The position numbers and the translations under genes are program-made. Positions 1-17,090 of a stretch of 64,000 nucleotides of DNA are shown here, piece by piece (the stretch's first letter is position 1; each line of letters opens with the position of its first letter). Origin of the DNA: Hetaerina americana. Its lineage: Eukaryota > Arthropoda > Insecta > Odonata > Calopterygidae. Where the stretch lies: contig JAKTNV010000066.1 of NCBI GenBank assembly GCA_022747635.1, positions 2,256,501-2,320,500 on the forward strand, read 5' to 3'. The notes under the pieces were generated by a model. That model was not told where the DNA came from. It made no database searches and saw only the letters and a list, made by a program, of their open reading frames with translations.

Positions 1-122
1 AGCAAGTGGGTTTTATGGTTTTTATTGTAGTGTTGAAGTGTTGACGGGACTTAGGCGTACCCGTTTCGTAGAGACAAAACCTAATGATTTCCTTTTCCTA
101 ACTAACCTCGTTGGTCTTTTAG

Positions 123-694
123 AGGAAAACGAGCTAACGGAGAAAGTGGAAGCAGATGAAGGGGTGCTAGATAGTCCCATCCAATTAGACTACGGATGCG
201 GCAGTGACAGTCACAAGAAACCTTACCACCACAGCTCCAGCCATGGCAGTTCCAGTGAGGAACACAATCCAGATAAACCCTCGCACTCTCACAGCAGCAG
301 TTCCAGTTCTCAAGATTCGTCGTCATCTTCGTCGTCGTCATCATCTCAGGAGTCCGAAGACTCCAGTCCAGCGAGTCCAGAGGAACACCAAACCCAAAAG
401 CCGCAGAAACCCTCGCACTCTCACAGCAGCAGTTCCAGTTCTCAAGATTCGTCATCGTCTTCGTCGTCGTCATCATCTCAGGAGTCTGAAGACTCCAGTC
501 CAGCGAGTCCAGAGGAACACCAAACCCAGAAGCCGCAGAAACCCTCGCACTCTCACAGCAGCAGTTCCAGTTCTCACGTTTCGCCATCATCGTCGTCATC
601 CCACGATTCCAGCGACTCCAGTGACAGCCACGAGCACCCACACCCGCCACTAAAAATTTACCTGAAGTTGCCCAAGTTCCACGAGGAGGAATAG
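123..694 (+). CDS. Secreted Ser/His-rich repeat protein, copy A (last exon only)
   Basis: This is the terminal coding exon of a gene whose promoter and signal-peptide exon lie upstream of the window. It starts after the acceptor ttggtcttttag and enters in phase 1, as in copies B-D. If the missing exon 2 has the same 76 coding bases as its paralogues, the protein is about 215 residues. The order is an acidic linker (ENELTEKVEADEG), a single Cys (YGCGSD), PYHHSSSHGSSSEEH, two tandem 44-residue units (132-bp period; unit heads near 278, 410 and 542) each with SHSH, polyserine, QESEDSSPASPEEH and QTQKPQ, then a third partial unit, DSSDSSDSHEHPHPP and a tail ending FHEEE. The extra units make it the longest copy. 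Composition suggests a disordered extracellular phosphoprotein. I know no named family, so the function is unassigned. Confidence 0.8.
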
Positions 695-1090
695 AGAGCC
701 ATTGTAATCGGGATAGCCCTGTCCATCGATGCGCGTCAGTTCTTCACACTGAAGCAGCTTGGGAGGGAAATCTAATGGACCACAAAGGCATTCATCGAAG
801 CAATGGGTTGTCCGTGCTTTTGACAAGGCGGAGACAAGTTTTCTCGAACGGCTACTGTCTGTTGTATTTCCGGAGAGGTTAAATCCAGAACGAAGCCATT
901 CAGTTAAAGTTATTCGGCCTCTTGTTTGTAATTTTTTTTGGCGGGGGTCATGGGAGAAGTCAGCCATATTTGATTCTGATTAGTCATGCGCGCCGGCTAC
1001 TTGCTTTATCTATTTCTACGTTGTTTCTCCAACTCTCTCTGTTTCACTTCACACAATAAAGAGATATTTCTTTGAGATCTATTGTTTCAC
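695..1090 (+). terminator. 3' UTR and polyadenylation signal of copy A
   Basis: The 3' UTR aligns with those of copies B, C and D, including blocks near the stop such as gggatagccctgtccatcg. The AATAAA signal is at 1055-1060, followed by a T-rich stretch. Confidence 0.75.
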
Positions 1091-1199
1091 ATTTTTTCTT
1101 TGTCCTGTTTTGACCGAACATTATTTTCAGGGGATTCCAACCCGCCTCAGAAACACCTGATTCTCTCCAGTTAGCGTGATGTTGTCATTAATGAAGTCG

Positions 1200-1601
1200 A
1201 CTGAAATGCTATGGTATCAACGAGAAAATTATGAATTTAATTAGATACTACTTGTCAAATCGTAAACAAATAGTAGTCGTCAATGTGTTCTGCTCAACCG
1301 ATGGAGATATAATGTGGGGCGTCCCCCAGGGAAGTTTAATAGGGCCGCTTCTATTCTTAACACACATTAATGACTTAAGCGCACATTTTAGTAGCGATGC
1401 CAGTTTATTTGATGACGACACGGTTGCACACAGGGAAATAAGGAGAACACTAAATCGTGAGGTACTTTCTAGGGGCCTTGACTCAATCTTGGATTGGTGC
1501 AAGGGATGGGATTAATGTTTAAAATAGACAACGGCGCAGTTTTGAAATTTTGGGCAAAGGTAGTGGTGAACAGGACATACAGTATGAAATAGAGGGTTAA
1601 T
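1200..1601 (+). mobile_element. CR1/L2-type LINE fragment (reverse transcriptase part)
   Basis: Translation gives YYLSNRKQIVVVNVFCSTD, GVPQGSLIGPLLFLTHIND and a decayed catalytic box (LFDDDTVAHREI where the intact relative has LFADDTVIYREI). This matches, block by block, the LINE RT at 49980-51584 on the other strand. It breaks off at about 1601 just after GSGEQDIQYEIEG. It lies between the conserved 3' flank of gene A and a Penelope fragment, and that flank resumes near 2575, so it belongs to DNA inserted after the gene duplicated. It is a dead copy with a frameshift after residue 94 of the open frame. Confidence 0.8.
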
Positions 1602-2345
1602 TGCTATGAAGTCTTCTATGAAGAGGTTGGCTATGGGAGGGGAGAGTGGAGATCCCATTGCCACTCCATCTGCTTGTTCGAAGTATTGTCCATCATACAG
1701 GAAGTAGGTGGATGTCAAGACGTGGCGGAACCCGTGGCAGCGTTGAACTTGACGTCCAGGGGGCGTGAAGTGTCAGTCAGGGGGACCCGTGTGAAAAGAG
1801 TACCACGTCCAAACTCACCCTTTCCTCCAGATTGAGTTCATCAGGATTTTCAAAAAATCTGCAGTTTCTGAGATGATGCTCGCAGCAGCCTATATGTGGA
1901 AACAGAACACTGGTGAGGTGCTTCTTGGCTAGGTCTCTAGGTAGGGGAGCTGATGGCAATCACAATGGGTCTCAGTGGTGCGCCGATCTTGTGGATCTTG
2001 GGTAAGCCGTATGATCTCCGGGGGACGTGGGTCTGGTGCTTGTGGCCTCAAGTTATTAGTAATTTCGGCAAGAATCTCGGTCTTCTTTATGCGGGAGCAG
2101 ATCTATCTCATGATGGTATCCGTGGAGTCAGGGGACAACCTTACATAGGCTTAGTCTGAGAGAATCTCTCGTATTTTACCATGGTATTCTTCCTTGCAAA
2201 TGATGATTTTAGCCTTTCCCTTGTCCGAAGGTAACATCACGATATCCGTATTCCTACGCAAAGCTTGAAGTGCTTTTCGTTCGTCCTTGGAGGTGTTAGG
2301 TTTGGGCGACAAGGCCCTTTTTAGGCCCATAGTTTCTCAAGTATA
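1602..2345 (-). mobile_element. Penelope-like element fragment (RT)
   Basis: On the minus strand, 1512-1718 encodes YFLYDGQYFEQADGVAMG followed by SPLSPPIANLFIEDF. The GxAMGSPLSPxIAN block is the signature of Penelope-like reverse transcriptases. Further upstream on the same strand (about 2345-2140) the translation reads IVMLPSDKGKAKIIICKEEY, the usual N-terminal Penelope block. Several stops separate the parts, so it is a relic. It interrupts a CR1-type LINE whose 3' tail resumes after it. Confidence 0.75.
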
Positions 2346-2575
2346 TTTTTCGGTGAATGTGTATGTTATTTGGTAGTTTCTGCGTGGGTTGTAATGGTTT
2401 TTGCATGACTGGATACTATATTTTGTTTCTGAACTTCATAAATTTGTAGCTTTGTAATGATGTGTTTTTTCTTTATACCGGTGATGCCCTAACACCCCCC
2501 GCCACATGCCGTTGTGATGGCTTGCGGGGTATTAAGTAGAAGTAGATGTAAATTAATCTTAACTACAACAGTCTG
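2346..2575 (+). mobile_element. CR1/L2-type LINE 3' tail
   Basis: The stretch ends with a GC-rich hairpin-forming block (caccccccgccacatgcc ... gcggggtattaagtag) and imperfect TGTAGA repeats. The same block ends the LINEs at 49685-49745 (minus strand) and 53289-53360 (plus strand). It is probably the 3' end of the element whose RT lies at 1200-1601. Confidence 0.7.
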
Positions 2576-3790
2576 CAGTAGATGAAATCGCCATTTGAGT
2601 CAAAGAACCGCGGACCAGTGTCGTCGTACGATACCGTACCATACAGGTGCGATAAATACTTGGATCGAATATCGACCCCGGCGGTGATTTGTAATATCTC
2701 TTTTCTATTAGTGTACGTGTGTGTGTGTCTTAAATGTTTCATAATATCCATCATAGGCTATAGTTTATATCCTATGCCTGTTTGGATATAAAATTAAACG
2801 CCTATATGCTAACTGAACTCATGTCTCTAGTACCGAAATGAGTGATTCATGTAATTTGTAAATCTTTTAATGAAGGCTCAAAGGTTTTCTTCCTTCAATA
2901 TTTATGTACCCACGAGTAAAGTGACACTCCGTCCAATCGCGAGTTCTTAATGACAGATAATATGTGTCAAGCTAGAGTCTAATTAATTGCGGGTTAAGCC
3001 AATTATAAAATAAAGGTAAAGTTGATGAAAGGAGCCATTAGTGCTGTCCATCCAAATGTAATGAATTAATTTTCTCGGGTATTCCTTATGTTTGAATGTC
3101 TTATCTATGTCGACGTTTCGGCAAACGACTCTCTCTCATCTGCTTCAGAACTTCAGAAGCCCAGACAAGATTAGAGATCAAGCCTACGGAACGTCGGAGG
3201 GTCTCAGCATACCAGGCCAATGCTTGACCAATTAAGCTACCAGGAAATCGTAACCATCATTGTATCTGTTTGTCCAATTAATTTCCCCGATTATTCTACG
3301 AAGAGATAGCAATCTGTTTCACCTGCCAAGAAGAGAAATGGATTAAATCTTTGTATAAAATATGACAGTCGTGACTTGTCAGAAAGGGTCGGATGAAAGC
3401 ATTTAAAGGCACCCATATCAAGACGAAGAGTTTAATGAGGCATATTGGGAAAATGCATTACTCAAAAACAAACAGGCTAGCTTGCGAGAAAAACTCGTCC
3501 ACGGGAATATAGAATAAAAGGAAGGGAGTTGAAACACACCGGAAGGACGAAAGGGGGATTGCTAAAACGTATAAGTGGGCGTATGAAGAGATAAGGGTTT
3601 TCGGTTGAGGACACAGGAATGGCCAATGTAATTCAGCTCTGCACTAGACGATATTAAAAAATATTAGCACTAAGTTAAAACAACCAAATAAATTTGGGTG
3701 TTCATGGGAAATGTGCTATCCTTGATAGAGATATGTAGTTAGACTCTAATTATGGAACACATCTTATGGTTGCAATTAATATATTCAGCC
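2576..3790 (+). other. Duplicated 3' flank of gene A
   Basis: No gene seen. The stretch aligns with the downstream flanks of gene B (about 17220-18400), gene C (37450-38570) and, in its first part, gene D (59200-59350). The region 3110-3250 holds a shared relic: cgacgtttcggc, a cttcagaag block and, on the minus strand, a tRNA-like head (tggtagcttaattggtcaa). Its presence in three copies shows that it predates the duplications. Confidence 0.6.
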
Positions 3791-3799
3791 TCTTGATGA

Positions 3800-4090
3800 T
3801 AAAAGAGTAATTTTTTGTTGGAAATTGATTCATTATTTTTCGAAGTACTCCGTACGATGATAAATTCACTTTTGCATTCGCTTAATCCAATTTTCATGAG
3901 ACATTTTCCACCCCGATTGAGGTGCCTCCAAAACATGGTTTTTGAATACATCAAGGGACTTTACAGGCGCCGAAAAACGCTGGCCATAAAATTTTCTTGC
4001 TGAACGGGAATAAAAAAAGAGGTCTTCTGGTACTAAATCAGGGCTACACGGTGGATGACAAATCGATTTGATCTTTTTTTAACATATGCA
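3800..4090 (-). mobile_element. Mariner-like transposase relic (C-terminal part)
   Basis: Minus-strand translation gives SPDLVPEDLFLFP, the third catalytic-Asp region of mariner transposases (normally SPDLAPxDFFLFP), then degraded sequence ending in a mariner-type YFEK C-terminus near 3840. Stops and frameshifts occur throughout. It is not found behind genes B or C, so it inserted after the duplication of that flank. Confidence 0.6.
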
Positions 4091-4149
4091 CAAGGCCGAG
4101 CTCATAAAAATAGCCTGAACGTGAGAAAACGACTATTGAGGGAGTAAGC

Positions 4150-6560
4150 AATTGAGTCCTGCAGGGGAGAGGGTTTAGTCATCACCAACACTTGGTTTAA
4201 ACACCACAAAAGACGCAGGTATACATGGAAAATACCAGGCGACTCAGAAAGGTATCAGCTAGATTATATCCTGGTCAGACACAGGTTTAGGAATAGTGTG
4301 ATAAATTCGCACAGCTTCCCGGGAGCGGATGCGGACTCTGACCACAATTTAGTTGTTATGAAATGCAGTGTCCGTTTCAAAAAGATAAGGCAGGGGCGGC
4401 GGGATAGAAAATAGAATGTAGAAACATTAAATGGATTAAAAAGGAAGGAGTACAAACCGGCTGTTGAGGAAACCACAGAGGATGGTAAAGAGCTGAGTAC
4501 TATCGAAGAAAAATGGAAAATTATCAAGAAAGGCTTGTCTAAAGCCTCAAAAGACACTATTGGAACCGTTAATGCTAAAAGGACTAGGAAACCATGGATC
4601 ACGGATGAGATGATTACAAAGATGGATGAGCGGCGAAAATGGAAGAATGTAATTACAGAATTAGGCAAAATAAAGTACAAAGAATGAAACAATATATTGA
4701 GGCGGGCAACAAATAAAGCAAAAGAAGCCTGGTGGAATACGCAGTGCGAGGATATGGAAAGTCTGCAGAGGAAGGGTGAAATCGGTCCTTTGCACAGCAA
4801 AGTTAAATCTTTATCGGGAAGTAAGAAAGGGAGGTCTATGCTAACAGTTAGAGATAAGGCGGTTAAGGTAATAGTTGACGCAGGAAAGATCCAAGAGAGA
4901 TGGAAGGCACACATGCAAGAAATGTATGGCAAAGAACTTCGAGCAACAAAGTTAGACATTGAAAAGGAATATGACGCAGAGGAAGATAGCTTAGGTCCAG
5001 GCATACTAGACGATGAGATGGAGAGGACACCAAGGGAGATGAAACTAAATAAGGCTGTGGGGTGGATAACATTCACGCGGAACCATTGAAATGTTTGGGA
5101 AAATGTGGGCGGAAGAGACTATATGGGCTGATCCGTAGTATATATTATGAAGGAATCTGGCCGGATGACTTTGTGAAATCAGTTTGAGTTCCTAACCCGA
5201 AAAAAGGTAAAGACTACTGTGGGAAAAGGAAAAGGAAATGTGGGGACTACAGAACAATACGTTTGACATCCCGCGTAGCTAACTTTTTTCTAAGGATCAT
5301 AAAAAAAACGATAGAGAGTAGGGCAAATGATTTCTTAGGGGATGATTAGTTTGGGTTTAGGAAGGGGAGAGGTATGCATGATGCCATTGCAGCAATAAGA
5401 TTATTAATCGAGAGGCATATAGACAGCCAGGAGGTATTTGCCTGTTTCGTAGATTTCGAAAAAGCGTTTGATAGAGTGAATTGGGAAAAACTAATGAGTA
5501 TATTGGAGAAATTAGGAATAAATTGGAAGGAAAGGAGGCTAATCCACAACCTGTACATGTTCCAGACTGCTCAGGTGCGGGTGGGGAACGGGGAGTCCGG
5601 TTGGGCAGCGTTGGGAAGAGGTTAAGGCAGGGTTTCCCATTATCACCATTGCTGTTCAACCTGTATGTAGAGGAAATGATTAAAGAGGCATGGGAAGAAA
5701 TGGAGGTAGGAATAAAGGTGGGCGGGAAATTCGTAAAATCAGTTAGGTTTGCTGATGTCTTTACCAACCAAGCTTTTTTTAGTTTGTCAGTCAGCCAAGG
5801 GGTTGCAAGCATTGGTGAGTGAATTGGAAATTCAGTGCGACGGGTATAGGATGAAAATCAAAATTAATAATACAAAGGTTATGCGATTTTATAGGAAGAA
5901 AAAGGCCAAGCTTAACATTTAAATAGGAGGGCAAAAACTAGAGCAGGTATAACATTTTACGTATCTCGGAAAAGTTTTGGACTCACGCGGTCAAAGTAGT
6001 AGGGACGTAAGGAGAAGAATTGCGTTAGGCCAAGAGGCTTTCACAAGGAGGAGGAAGTTGATGAGAGGGACGTTGACTAAGGATATTAAGAAAAGAGTCG
6101 TAAAAACTTTGATATGGAGCGTAGCTATGTACGGCGCGGAAACGTGGTCATTGAAGCAGGAGGATAGACGAAGATTGGAGGCTTTTGAAATGTGGGTGTG
6201 GAGAAGAATGGAGAAGGTGAGATGGACAGAGGAGAAAACAAATGAGGAAGTACTTGGTATGGAGGGCGAAGGGAGGGGTTTGTTGGGAGAAATGCTATGG
6301 AGGCAGGAAAAGTGGATGAATGGATTTTTAACCGGCAGTGAGATGTTGAAGACTGTAATTGAGGGTAGAAGAGGCAAACGAGGAAAGGGAAGGAGCAGTA
6401 TTGGGATGTTGGACGGGATGAAGGGAGGAAGGAAGTACTTAGAGATGAAGAGGGACCTGATGTTGAGTAGGATGCTGGATTTTATGTTTTTTTAGGAGTT
6501 ACAAAATATTTATCTGATGGCCGTGTCCATGCAATAACATACCTCGAACGGTAGATTACC
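4150..6560 (+). mobile_element. RTE-type LINE, 5'-truncated, inactivated
   Basis: The order is the end of an AP-like endonuclease (SERYQLDYILVRHRFRN, then DADSDHNLVVMKC), a linker (KAKEAWWNTQCEDMESLQRK), RT (FACFVDFEKAFDRVNWEK; LRQGFPLSPLLFNLYVEE; FADV where FADD is expected) and the RTE C-terminus ([20 protein letters not shown]). It is spread over different frames with stops, for example near 4409 and 4685, a frame change near 5625 and a broken FADD box near 5750. It has lost the endonuclease N-terminus. Seven more pieces of the same family lie in this window. Confidence 0.88.
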
Positions 6561-6689
6561 TTAAAATAGTAATAATTATGTATGACCTTAATTAATATGC
6601 CACGAATGTCAATGTTAAATTTCGCTTGTTTCTATATTTTTATTTTTGTAGTACTATTTCAGTGCATAATTTATTAATTATGATTGAAA

Positions 6690-7255
6690 CACAATGGGCT
6701 CTCATTCAATGGGGTAAATTAGAAAATTAATCGACCAAGATAATGTTTAAAAATGTTCATATTAAAAAACTTCATCCAATTTATTTTATACGGTTTCCAA
6801 TGTTAAATAAGACACTAGATGAGCGGTACACATGTCGACGAAATCACTCAAAAAAGTTTTTGAAAATTCTTTTCTCAGCCCACTAAACAGTCACTTTGAA
6901 AGTATGAAAGAGGTCTTGAGACCAGTTAGCGAGGGTGTTTGGTTGTATAGTAACGGAAATTTTTACTTCAATTCGCGCACAAACATCGTCAGTAAATGGC
7001 GACTGATCAAAGAATGCTCACCCTGCCGCGATATTATCAGGGAGCGAACTTCTAAATCTCACAGCCGGTTTTCTATGTAGTGCAGTTCCTGTCGCCCGTA
7101 AAATAGTGATCCGTTTTAAAATTCTGGTAGCATTATGAACGCTCCTATGACGACTTAAAACAAACCTCCTACGAAAAGGGCTCTGCGTCGCGACCACATT
7201 ATCATTGTTTTTAAATAACCTTTTTACGACAAAGTCTCAATACTCACCAGACCAC
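6690..7255 (-). mobile_element. Relic of a transposon with a DUF4817-type HTH, gene B upstream copy
   Basis: This stretch is homologous to 24430-24960, where the minus strand reads NNDNVVATQRPFRRRFVLSR and ILKRITILCATGTELHRKPA, typical of the DUF4817 N-terminal domain of arthropod DNA transposons. Here the homology covers macggtttccaatgt-type DNA through to the ctcaatactcacca block. It sits upstream of gene B as its copy sits upstream of gene C, so it was carried along in the duplication. Confidence 0.5.
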
Positions 7256-7310
7256 TGCATGTTGACTACTAAATGTACGTTGTTTTTCTCAGTGGACCCC
7301 TTCCTTTCTA

Positions 7311-7312
7311 TG

Positions 7313-7378
<66 letters not shown>
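7311..7378. repeat. (TA)n microsatellite
   Basis: A nearly pure TA run of about 60 bases. Open frames read as alternating I-Y are artefacts. Confidence 0.95.
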
Positions 7379-7379
<1 letters not shown>

Positions 7380-7420
7380 CACTTTTTGAAAGTCTCACGG
7401 ACGTGAATAATAATGTATAT

Positions 7421-7536
7421 CACTTAGCACTAGTGGACACAGACAAAAACACACAGAAACACACCACACAAAAATAGTGAGTCTCTTTTTTGTGTGTTTC
7501 TGTGTTTTTGTCTATGTCCACTAGTGCTAAGTGTCA
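7421..7536. repeat. Inverted repeat (palindrome) 1
   Basis: The left arm cacttagcactagtggacac and following acagacaaaaacacacag return as the reverse complement up to 7536, around a short spacer (tagtgagtctc). Arms are about 50 bases with few mismatches. Part of one arm recurs singly at 42230-42285. Confidence 0.85.
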
Positions 7537-7566
7537 TATATATATATACTATATATATATATATAT

Positions 7567-7785
7567 AAACACAGATGTAGATTTTTAGAATATAGAGACA
7601 CAAAGAAAGGACACTCACAATTTGTTATTTTACGTTTCGACAGCACGGCTGTCGTCTTCAGACAACTGATAGACAACACGGCTGTTGTCTGAAGACGACA
7701 GCCGTGCTGTCGAAACGTAAAATAACAAATTGTGAGTGTCCTTTCTTTGTGTCTCTATATTCTAAAAATCTACATCTGTGTTTTT
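7567..7785. repeat. Inverted repeat (palindrome) 2 with hammerhead-like core
   Basis: A nearly perfect 219-base palindrome with arms of about 100 bases. Its right arm reads CTGAAGAC, a 6-bp helix (GACAGC-CGT-GCTGTC) and GAAACG, which resembles a hammerhead ribozyme core (CTGANGA / helix II / GAAA). A diverged relative is the palindrome at 20938-21140, and a single arm is at 21240-21340. Confidence 0.85.
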
Positions 7786-7824
7786 ATATATTTGTGGGTC
7801 GCCGATGAGCGTTCCATTTCGAAG

Positions 7825-7830
<6 letters not shown>

Positions 7831-7875
<45 letters not shown>
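7831..7875. repeat. (TA)n microsatellite
   Basis: TA run directly abutting the next palindrome. Confidence 0.95.
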
Positions 7876-7879
<4 letters not shown>

Positions 7880-8035
7880 ACAGATATAAGGAAAATGGAT
7901 AGGAACACATATAAAGGACGAACACAATAGAGGTGGGGAAGGCGGAATCCTCAGGCGGATTCCGCCTTCCCCACCTCTATTGTGTTCGTCCTTTATATGT
8001 GTTCCTATCCATTTTCCTTATATCTGTTTCTGTAT
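7876..8035. repeat. Inverted repeat (palindrome) 3 made of SINE 3' segments
   Basis: The segment cagatataaggaaaatgg through aggcggaatcc is followed directly by its reverse complement, with arms of about 75 bases. The arm sequence is the 3' segment of the tRNA-like SINE described at 8086-8548, so this is a head-to-head pair of SINE 3' ends. Confidence 0.85.
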
Positions 8036-8548
8036 ATAGTATATGAGTATTTATTCGCCGTTTGGCGGGATTTCGTGTTTGAATGTGTATTTGGCCAATG
8101 TGGCTCATCTCTTTCTTCTGGCTATGCGTGCCACGAAACGCACTGTTCTTTTCCTGTATGATGTTGTATGAATTCTAACCACTTTCCTTTCCTCTTGTGT
8201 ATTGTCTATTTCTCCTTTGGTGGGTGAAACAGCACCCTGACGCCATCTCTTGGCTAAAGAATCGGGGCGCTTGGCGACATATTAGACCCACGGATCTCAG
8301 GGTAAATTACGTATCCTCGATAGCTCAAGTGGTTAAGAGCATCCGCCCGGCAAGTGGAAAGATCCGGTGTTCGAGTCCCGGTTGAGGAGATATTTTTACT
8401 CTTGTGATCCGTTCGATTCCGCCTTCCCCACCTCTATTGTGTTCGTCCTTTATATGTGTTCCTATCCATTTTCCTTATATCTGTTTCTGTATATATGAGT
8501 ATTTATTCGCCGTTTGGCGGGATTTCGTGTTTGAATGTATATATATAT
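7961..8548 (+). mobile_element. tRNA-derived SINE in a tandem 457-bp arrangement
   Basis: The order is 3' segment (tccgccttccccacctc, from 7961), body (8086-8308), tRNA-like head (8309-8388, with tagctcaagtggttaagag as an A box and gttcgagtccc as a B box), then the 3' segment again from 8418. The two 3' segments begin 457 bases apart and end in gtttgaatgta plus (TA)n. Other members: 20130-20280 (+), 25134-25215 and 25216-26110 (inverted pair interrupted by a mariner), 29668-30090 (-) and 30100-30160 (+). The tail and head suggest mobilisation by a LINE with (TA)n 3' ends. Confidence 0.75.
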
Positions 8549-8639
8549 AATACATATTTTCCAAAAGTTTCACTAATATGATACCATCAAAACACACCCG
8601 TAGAATGGAATTCTTTAAATTCGGCTTCTAGTCCTTAAT

Positions 8640-8965
8640 ATCTTCCCTTGATATTAGGAAAATGTCGATTATTTTGTAGTTGGAGCCGATTGTCAACTTA
8701 CTTGAACCAGTAAAGACCCCATAAAATTGGTTATTTCTTTTATCTTCTAGTTAACAAAGATAAGGTGAGGTTACTTGCGTATACTTCCGAAATTCGCGTA
8801 TTGTCGTAAACTTTTCTTGCCGAGGAACCGAGTGGCCGAAGATATCGCTTTCGCTTATCAAGGAAATCCTTACTGCCACCAGCGAAGCGGCGGTAGGTAT
8901 AAAAGCTGTGACCTCGGATGGCAGTGTTAGAAGCTGATCGGTTCTTCGAGTTGAGCAGTCATTCG
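8640..8965 (+). promoter_or_regulatory. Promoter and non-coding exon 1 of gene B
   Basis: TATAAAA lies at 8898-8904. The inferred start is the A at 8929 (ttag; tcag in C and D), 31 bases after the first T of the TATA box. Exon 1 runs to 8965 and ends at the donor g|gtgagt. A GATA-like site (gataag, 8759-8764) lies about 140 bases upstream of TATA, as in genes C and D. The block ccagcgaagcgg just upstream of TATA is shared by all three promoters. The TSS position is inferred. Confidence 0.75.
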
Positions 8966-9265
8966 GTGAGTCCAACACTTCGCTTAGCTCTTGTCTTTCT
9001 ATTGCCCCTCAGATGTGTATTTATGTAAATACTTCCTCCTCTATTACAAGTGTACAATCCTGTAGTTATTTTTCACATTATAAGCATGGCTATGGATGTA
9101 TATACTTCAGTCAAACGCCAGCCGGCATATTAAATGTTAAACATTGATTTATTTTTCATTTAGTTTTAATGGCCTTTAATTTGTTGCCCTCCTACCAGTA
9201 GATAAGGTTCATAATTATGCCACATAGAGTGAATTCACGTTTCCATTCTTTCCAGATTTCAAACA

Positions 9266-16674
<7,409 letters not shown>

Positions 16675-17090
16675 GAAGCCAGGGTACTCGGGATAGCCCT
16701 GCCCATCGGCAAGGGTCAGTTCCCTGGACAGAAGCAGTTCGGTTGGGAAATCTGATGGCTCAGTTTACTCTCAGCACATAGTTTCAGTAAGAGAAACCCT
16801 GAGACAATGGGTTGTCCATACTTTCGACAAGGTGGAGACAAGCTTTCTCGAATGGCCACTGCCTGTTGTATTTCCGGAGGGATTTCATCCGGAGCAAAGA
16901 CCATTCAATGAAAGATAATCTGCTTCTTGCTATGAAGATCACATCTTGCTGGAGGTCACGAGTTGTTAGAAGTGATCAATGTTTGATTTCAGGTCATGCG
17001 CGCAAACCACTTGCGCCATCTACTGTTCTGTTTCATCTCCAGCTCTTACTGCTTCACCTCTGACAATAAAGAAAAATTATTTCAACATTA
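16675..17090 (+). terminator. 3' UTR and polyadenylation signal of gene B
   Basis: Homologous to the 3' UTRs of A, C and D. AATAAA is at 17065-17070, followed by an AT-rich stretch. Confidence 0.75.

Noticed and set aside
102..653. Open frames on the minus strand and in a second plus frame overlapping gene A exon 3
   Set aside because: They are shadows of the Ser/His repeat. The spliced frame with a phase-1 acceptor is conserved in four copies; the others are not. The same holds for similar frames at 16220-16696, 36621-37076 and 58387-58711.
4264..5076. 270-codon minus-strand frame and similar ones opposite other RTE copies (for example 27615-28058, 48050-48502)
   Set aside because: They are antisense to the A-rich coding strand of the RTE LINE, which lowers stop frequency on the other strand.
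8751..8978. 75-codon minus-strand frame over the gene B promoter
   Set aside because: It covers the TATA/initiator region; no equivalent frame is kept in the C or D promoters.
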